From Gyromitra esculenta (lineage: Eukaryota; Ascomycota; Pezizomycetes; Pezizales; Discinaceae): 64,000 nt of DNA. Below are positions 58,501 to 64,000 of this stretch, in pieces; within the stretch, counting starts at the first letter, position 1, and each line of letters begins with the position of its first letter. Position numbers and translations under genes: made by a program. The notes beneath the pieces are model-generated. The model was given only the letters and a program-made list of their open reading frames with translations. It was not told the origin of the DNA and did no database searches. The DNA lies in the NCBI GenBank assembly GCA_038503075.1, contig JBCAML010000002.1, positions 3,410,001-3,474,000 of the forward strand. The letters are read 5' to 3'.

Positions 58501-59009
58501 AATTAACTCATAAGACTTAGTAACTATTGCGTATATGATCACGATATATACAGATTTTCCGGCTACCAAGGTTATGGAATGTAGGTACCGGATTTATGGA
58601 GAGAGGCCGGTTATCCGACTCAGTTCTGTAACTAATCTTAAAGAAAGGATAACTAATACCATAACCCGTATATGCGGACACGCGATGGTATGGAAATTCA
58701 AGGATGAAGATCACTATATTGCCAGTTAGCTGTTGTATTTTTGCCTTGCCTGTTTGACAGAAATTTAATATAAATCTATCCATCCTCCTTTGAATTCGAA
58801 GCCTTTACTTAAATCGCTTAGTCATCAATAGAACTAACCCTAACCGGTCGGTATCTTTTCCCCTCTCTGAGCCTTCTCCAACCACCCAACCGCAGGACTC
58901 ACCTCATCGTTTGCGAGAGCAAAGCAACCCGTCTCCTTCAGCTCTACCAGCCTCACTTTCACATCGGTGTTACAGAAGAGCCTTTTAGAGATAACAGCAA
59001 ACCGTCGAC
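55572..59009. other. Gap and eIF1A promoter
   Basis: A 3.4-kb stretch without a supportable gene, AT-rich between about 56100 and 58800. TACATGTA occurs at 55943-55950, 56232-56239 and 56569-56576. A telomere-like GGGTTAGGGTTT lies at 58144-58155. The final 180 bases are the eIF1A promoter, with AACTAACCCTAACC at 58832-58845 and CT-rich leader sequence. Confidence 0.5.
58832..58845 (+). promoter_or_regulatory. Telobox upstream of eIF1A
   Basis: AACTAACCCTAACC contains the CCCTAA telomeric unit plus a partial second one, 165-178 bp before the start codon. Teloboxes bound by Tbf1-like proteins are a known feature of ribosomal-protein and translation-factor promoters in several fungi. The use here is inferred from position. 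Confidence 0.5.
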
Positions 59010-59847
59010 ATGCCGAAGAATAAGGGAAAGGTAGGCAAGATCATTTTTTCTTCTTTCTACCCCATGAAGGATTCAGAATCAGCCCCACCAAAAACCTTTA
59101 GCCGCCACCCACCACCTCAACCGCGGAGTCTTCCACTTTCAATATATCATAGCTGATGGTGGTGGTATATAGGGTGGTAAAAACAGGCGTAGAGGAAAGA
59201 ACGAAAACGATAGGGAGAAGCGTGAGTTGACGTTCAAGGAGGATGGTCAAGGTCTGTCACGATTCTTTCCTTGAGTGGCGTGTTGTTGTCAGACGTTAGG
59301 TCACGGCAACGGGTTTTAAAGAAGTCTATGTAATTTATATAACTAACGCTTAAATTTCGCCACTGATTCACAGAATATGCGCAGGTTACAAAAATGTTGG
59401 GTAACGGTCGCTTAGAAGCTCTATGTTTCGATGGCGAAAAACGGCTAGCGCATATTCGCGGAAAGCTACGAAAGAAGGTATCATTCATGTTTTCCGCCAT
59501 AGCCTATCTATTTTAGATGTTGATATCTCACCTCTATTATTTAGGTCTGGATCAATCAGGGAGATATCATTCTTCTCTCGCTCCGTGACTACCAGGACGA
59601 GAAGGGTGATGTTATCCTGAAGTACACAGCCGATGAGGCCCGTTCTCTCAAGGCATATGGCGAACTTCCCGAGAATGCTAAGATCAATGAGACTGATACC
59701 TACGGTTTGTTTTATTCCAGTTTCCCTTTCTGCCCTATATCGTATTATCGATTCTAACACTTGCTCGTTCTAGGCCACGAGGGCGCCGACGAGTGTAATT
59801 TCGAGTTCGACGTCGAGGCTGGCGAAATCGATATTGATGCCGTCTAG
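59010..59847 (+). CDS. tif11: Translation initiation factor eIF1A
   Basis: Five exons, 59010-59030, 59173-59251, 59374-59477, 59545-59704 and 59774-59847, give 438 nt and 145 residues. The protein is nearly canonical: a basic N-terminal tail ([19 protein letters not shown]), the OB fold ([39 protein letters not shown]), and an acidic C-terminal tail ending EIDIDAV. It binds the 40S A-site and, with eIF1, promotes scanning and start-codon choice. The first exon is only 21 nt, followed by a 142-nt intron; several fungal eIF1A genes share an intron after the first codons. It gives the most secure anchor for the genome being eukaryotic and fungal. Confidence 0.96.
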
Positions 59848-60760
59848 TCTGCTCATTCATTCTCATTCATTTCTTCGAGTTTCGGGAGGTGGGGGCTGGA
59901 GGTGCTGGGGGGTTAGGAGAGAACGAGATGCGCCATTAATTTTTCTTTCTGGGTGAAAAATTAAACTACATACTACTTCTTTTTTATATTGTTTTTTCTG
60001 TTTTCATTCTCCTGGGGAAAATTCCAATTGCGTGAAACATGCGTGAAATGAATTGCGATGCATATGAAACGATATTCGAGGGATTTTTCCTGATGAGTAG
60101 GGAGAAGGAGGATGGGCTGATATAGATGCTGGGGCGGATCTATTTACCAGAACTCTGGGTGGGAAAGCTTGGTGGTTTCACGTTTCCTTATTTCGTAATG
60201 GAGCTTTGGTTTTTCTTTAATTCGAATCAAAAAGCGACTTCCTTGGGTGCAAGGCTTCTCTTTTGTGGTGCCTCTTACTTATTATAAAATAATAGTCGCA
60301 CGGGAAAGGGCTTATTTCGAGGTCAATGGATAATTTCCCTATCCTTTCTGTCTTATTCCACCAGACTCGAAAGTTAAAAAACTTAGTATTAGCTCTTGCG
60401 GTAGGAAACAGTAGTTTCAAGTTGTAGAGAGGAGTCTTCGAGCGACAGGATATATGATGATGTATCAGTTTGAAATCAGGGTGAGGATTTTTAGAGTAAG
60501 AGGTGGTATTAATGTCTCGATACTCTCGGTTTATTTATTTTTCCGACAAAATAATTCAAAATCTAGATATCTACTCTATAAAAGTGTAGTAATAAATAGT
60601 AAAAATATCGCGTAGAAAGTAGTAAGTCTAACTAAAAGGGTATAATAAATATATCTAGAATAAACGAAGATATAAGAAAGAACTCCTATAAAACCCTAGA
60701 ACCCAAACGCCCACCACTACCAAGAATGTAGTTTGTGAGAAAACGAAAAGAAAATTGGTT
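59848..60760. other. Convergent 3' region, AT-rich
   Basis: Lies between the ends of eIF1A (+) and the F-box/ankyrin gene (-). It holds T-rich and polyA-like signals after eIF1A and a strongly AT-rich stretch at about 60520-60700. No gene is supported. Confidence 0.5.
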
Positions 60761-61636
60761 TTAGTCTTTATCCAGTAGCACTTGTTTTTCGTAGCCGGCG
60801 TGTCTCTCGTAGTCGATGGTGTCAAGTTTTAACTCCGCCATTGCTAGAAGCGTCTCGTCCGTCACAGAATCTAGTGCCATAAAACCCCGTCGGTCCTTAA
60901 TAGTATAATCCGCGCCCACTTTCATTAGTAGCCTCGCTGTCGCTAAATTATCTGTCGTGACGGCCCAGTGCAGCGGCGTCGCACGTTCTATATCTTGTGC
61001 ATTGATATTGGCCCCCTTCTCTAGCAACAACCGGACGACATCGTCACAGCCGTACTCAACCGCGCGGTGCAACGCGGTAACGTAATCGTAATCCTTGCCA
61101 TTAACATCGATTCCATTCTCCAATAATAGTCGGACGACTGTCTTCCGCCCCTCTACCGCGGCCCATTGCAGCGCTGTCCGGCCAAAGGGGTCTTCGACTG
61201 CGACAGGCATTCCCCTTTCAAGTAGTATTCTTATCATTTCTTCGTGGCCGTAATCAGCTGCCCAGTGAAGAGCTGTGCCACCGCGGGATCGGTCTTGAAT
61301 AATGCTGTGGGGTCCTTGTTCCAGCAGTAATTTGAGGAGCTTATCAGCGTTATCCTTTGTAACGCCTCGCCTTATTTCCTCGTGATCCGTGATCCGGATG
61401 TTTGTTCCATTTTCTAGTAGCAAGCGGGCCATCTTGACGTTCCCGTCTGTCGCTGCGAGATAGAGTGCTGTTACACAGTGCCTATCTTTCGTAAGAGCAA
61501 AGCTCAGGAGAAGCGGGGTTAGGAGGCCACAGAGGCGCCGATTGGTACGGAGGAAGGCATGTATTTCTCTGACATTAAGGTTTTTGGTGACCTGGAGTAG
61601 AAGCTCGTTCGGGAGGCTGAGGAGCAGCATTGTCAT
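60761..61636 (-). CDS. F-box and ankyrin-repeat protein
   Basis: Single exon, 291 residues, ATG at 61636. Residues 4-50 form an F-box-like helix set (LLSLPNELLLQVTKNLNVREIHAFLRTNRRLCGLLTPLL, here in pieces), the part that would bind Skp1 in an SCF ubiquitin ligase. About six ankyrin repeats follow from residue 56 (TALYLAATDGNVKMARLLL; GTALHWAADYGHEEMIRIL; TALQWAAVEGRKTVVRLLL; TALHRAVEYGCDDVVRLLL; TPLHWAVTTDNLATARLLM), a scaffold for substrate binding. Such proteins are expanded in many filamentous fungi. The target is unknown. The lack of introns sets it apart from most of the window. Confidence 0.88.
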   Translation of the reverse strand: MTMLLLSLPNELLLQVTKNLNVREIHAFLRTNRRLCGLLTPLLLSFALTKDRHCVTALYLAATDGNVKMARLLLENGTNIRITDHEEIRRGVTKDNADKLLKLLLEQGPHSIIQDRSRGGTALHWAADYGHEEMIRILLERGMPVAVEDPFGRTALQWAAVEGRKTVVRLLLENGIDVNGKDYDYVTALHRAVEYGCDDVVRLLLEKGANINAQDIERATPLHWAVTTDNLATARLLMKVGADYTIKDRRGFMALDSVTDETLLAMAELKLDTIDYERHAGYEKQVLLDKD

Positions 61637-62487
61637 AAGTATAGGTGTCTCAACACTGTGGCCTGTGTCGATGAGATGGTGATATTTCTGCGGCTGATCG
61701 GATCTTTATTGAGTTGTGTTGGTTCAGATCTGAATTATGGAAACCCTAACCCCAATCACAGGGATGCTCCAAAAACCCCAATCTACCTACTTAATTATGC
61801 ATTAGGAAAGGCTGGCGTCTAGAGCGAAAAATAAGTAATTTCTTAGGGGATAGAATAGTAAAAATAACATGTAACTAGGGCTAGTGTTGATCCATTCGGA
61901 CATGGATGAGCACTCGCGACCTGATCTCTCAGACCCAGCTTTAGAAGTCGCTACGTGGAGGGTTTGATGACACCCCTTTTTTTTTTACGGTAGAGCACAA
62001 TTAGGTAAAATACTATCATTTTCCTCCCATTGCGAGAATAGCGGGTATAAGGTGGTACGTTATTGGTATTACGATCAAGCGAGAAGAATAATATATGAGG
62101 AGCATGGGAGGAGATGAAGGATGAAAGAGCGTGGAAGGGAGAAGTTCAGAGAGGGGGGGGTTTATACTCAAGGTCAGTTCGCAGACTCTACGTATACTAA
62201 GTCCCTGCTGTTAAGTTGTGTGAGTCACTTGATACCGATAATCAGTGAGGATCAGATGTTCAGGGTATTCGCATCATAGCGTGTCACTCGTTAACAACAA
62301 AATAAGGTCACGAGCCTGTGGTGGGCCTGCTTTGTAACGTACTGAATGTAACTAGCCTATTGGATCGATTTATGGTAAATTTGCAGTAGGAGGAATTCAT
62401 GCTTTGAAGTATGTTTTAATTCTTATAAATTTTCATTATTGAACTAATATTTTAAAGAGATTGATATGCTTCTAAACTCGAAAGTGG
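61637..62487. other. Intergenic region with F-box/ankyrin promoter
   Basis: A telomere-like AAACCCTAAC at 61741-61750 sits about 105 bp before the F-box/ankyrin start. A run of 11 T lies around 61978-61988 and a run of G near 62152. The right part is the 3' side of the LtrA gene. No gene is supported. Confidence 0.5.
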
Positions 62488-64000
62488 CTACTCTAATTTT
62501 TCTGAGGTAGCAGCGTTAGCCTTATTCCCTTTCTCATGAGCGGCCGCTTCCTCATCCTGTTCACAGAACATGTCTTTGCCTCCCTCTAAGTAGTTCCATG
62601 ATGCGTCCATACCACCAAGCATCTCCCATACCAACGTAAATAATAACAATACAGTGCAAATAGCTAACAAACTTGTGATCGATAACTTCTCCGGGGAAGC
62701 TAGTGGGAGGCATGCGATAATAATGGCAAACGGAGCGCGCCATATCCGACGAAGCCACTGAATATTCAATCAGCGAGCTTAAGGATGATAGGTTTCCGGA
62801 GCACTTACTGCCCGGAAAAACATAATACACTTCGTATCTTTGTCCTCATCTGCTTCGTGATGCAAGAGCGATATCCAGTAAAGACATAACAGCCCAATCG
62901 CTAACCCCCCGCAAAACAGCCATCTCAATCCTTGCCAATCTCCTTTCGCCGGGAAAGCATCTTCCGCTCTCTTTGTGAGATTTTCCTCGATACCAGCAAG
63001 ATCATCTCCGTACTTCACAAAAACAGCACAAATATCGCCCGTAATCAGTAACGACGCACTGAGCGGCAAATGCAGTATGATCCACTGAAAGGCGTTATAC
63101 ACTTTCCACCTTAATGCATGTATCCCACTCTCTGGATTTTCTCGCGAACCATCGCAAGACATGTACAACCAACACAAACAGAAAGCTATAATTAGTGACA
63201 TCGCAGCTCTCCCAAACCTACTGTCGATGTTATCCAGCCCAGCAGGGGAGGCCCAAACGAGTCCGTATAGGAATTCACCTAGAACTATGATATAGAATGC
63301 ACCCATGCGTTCGATGTGATGGTCGATATCTACAGCGGTGGTGTATTTGAGTTTAAAGTGTTGCTTGAACCACCGGTTATGAGTTACCATATTTGCCACC
63401 TCGTCGGCGAGGAAGGCAATGATCGCAATAGCGATCTTGGATCCATTTGAGACACGATCTGGTGATAGAAACAAGGGTGTCCATATAGGAATCGTGGCGA
63501 GAGCGAGGAGGTTATAATAGCGAAGCTGGAGAGCATGCTGATGGACAGTTAGAGAGTATAAGAGGTTGATACAGACTTGATGCAGAGTATTAGCTGGAGC
63601 TCAGATGTTTCATTGCTTTCCGGATTAATTACTCAATGAGATACGAGCTGCCAAGAATGACCCCACTGTGACTCGAATTGCTGATAGGCTTTCGTCGATA
63701 AATACTGCATTGTTGCCATAGAGCAACATTAAAATCATGACCCAAACTATCAAGACACGCTGAACTATATCGTCGTTATAGTACATGTTCATAAGGTTCG
63801 TAAGATCACTCCAAATCCGCCTAAATAATTGATCAACTGCTGTCAGCTCTTAGTACTGGCAACAAGGTGAATTCTAGGATGTGTAATACCAAGCTGGTCT
63901 ATAAATCATTAGCTTCTCATAATCGGGGTATTAGCGCAAAAAGGGCTTAATCCTCACATAAAGATGAGTATATATTTCCCTAGATGTGCAGAGGAGGTAG
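62488..64000 (-). CDS. LtrA-family (low-temperature requirement A) multi-pass membrane protein, 5' end outside window
   Basis: Minus-strand exons: a partial one from the window edge to about 63958, then about 63848-63633, 63575-62809 and 62757-62488. The family signature DHHIERMGAFYIIVLGE lies in the third, and the second has FRRIWSDLTNLMNMYYNDD. I count at least seven hydrophobic segments, plus a hydrophilic Ala/Glu/Lys tail ending SEKLE. LtrA was named from a Listeria gene needed for growth in the cold; fungal members are common but their transport or sensing role is not known. The introns of 57 and 51 nt have clean ends, while the AAG acceptor at 63576 was chosen by frame. The start codon and N-terminal helices are not in the window. 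Confidence 0.82.

Noticed and set aside
11279..64000. A secondary-metabolite or other co-regulated cluster
   Set aside because: No polyketide, peptide or terpene synthase is present, and most genes are housekeeping or unrelated. Only the Ctr/FRE pair shows functional linkage.
1..64000. CRISPR arrays, operons and bacterial signals
   Set aside because: No regularly spaced direct repeats are seen, and all genes have eukaryotic introns and spacing.

Overview
This window comes from a filamentous ascomycete (Pezizomycotina). Every multi-exon gene has short GT-AG introns, mostly 46-70 nt, with CTAAY-like branch sites. The gene set is fungal: a Zn2Cys6/Fungal_trans regulator, an Mrs6-type Rab escort protein, a BCS1-like AAA protein, a Ctr copper transporter and an FRE metalloreductase. 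Gene density is low, with 15 genes whose spans cover about 25 of 64 kb, and the long AT-leaning gaps carry remnants of TA-flanked inverted-repeat elements. That suggests a large, repeat-rich, possibly RIP-mutated genome. A truffle-like Pezizomycetes lineage is only a guess.

Layout. 1.3-4.7 kb: a TauD-type dioxygenase and a short-chain dehydrogenase, both on +. 4.7-11.3 kb: a gene desert. 11.3-18.5 kb: three minus-strand genes, namely a membrane-anchored SGNH/PC-esterase-like protein, a Rab escort protein and a secreted dibasic-site protein. 18.5-22.4 kb: a gap holding two short terminal-inverted-repeat (TIR) elements. 22.4-24.1 kb: an intracellular alpha-amylase. 25.7-31.7 kb: a metal and glutathione block with a Ctr copper transporter (-) divergent from an FRE metalloreductase (+), then a gamma-glutamyltranspeptidase (+). 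31.7-40.1 kb: a second desert with three TIR elements, one of pogo type. 40.1-42.9 kb: a BCS1-like AAA ATPase. 45.3-49.4 kb: a large Zn2Cys6 regulator (-). 53.4-54.4 kb: a small CENP-B/Tc5-type DNA-binding protein with no transposase core. 59.0-59.8 kb: eIF1A. 60.8-61.6 kb: an F-box/ankyrin protein (-). 62.5 kb to the right edge: an LtrA-family membrane protein whose 5' end lies outside the window.

How the genes fit together. The Ctr/FRE divergent pair is a plausible reduce-then-import module for copper, and both proteins start with a Met-rich tail. eIF1A, the gamma-glutamyltranspeptidase, the F-box/ankyrin gene and, more weakly, the BCS1-like gene carry telobox-like (TTAGGG-type) motifs roughly 60-180 bp upstream of the start codon. 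The intergenic DNA shows two unusual patterns. At least six short elements have inverted ends flanked by TA (one with a decayed TA), and several have arms that differ only by transitions. The palindrome TACATGTA occurs 15 times by my count, always outside exons.

Gene models were built by hand from splice sites, reading frame and family motifs. All fully modelled multi-exon genes sum to a multiple of three. One intron boundary in the Zn2Cys6 gene is unresolved.
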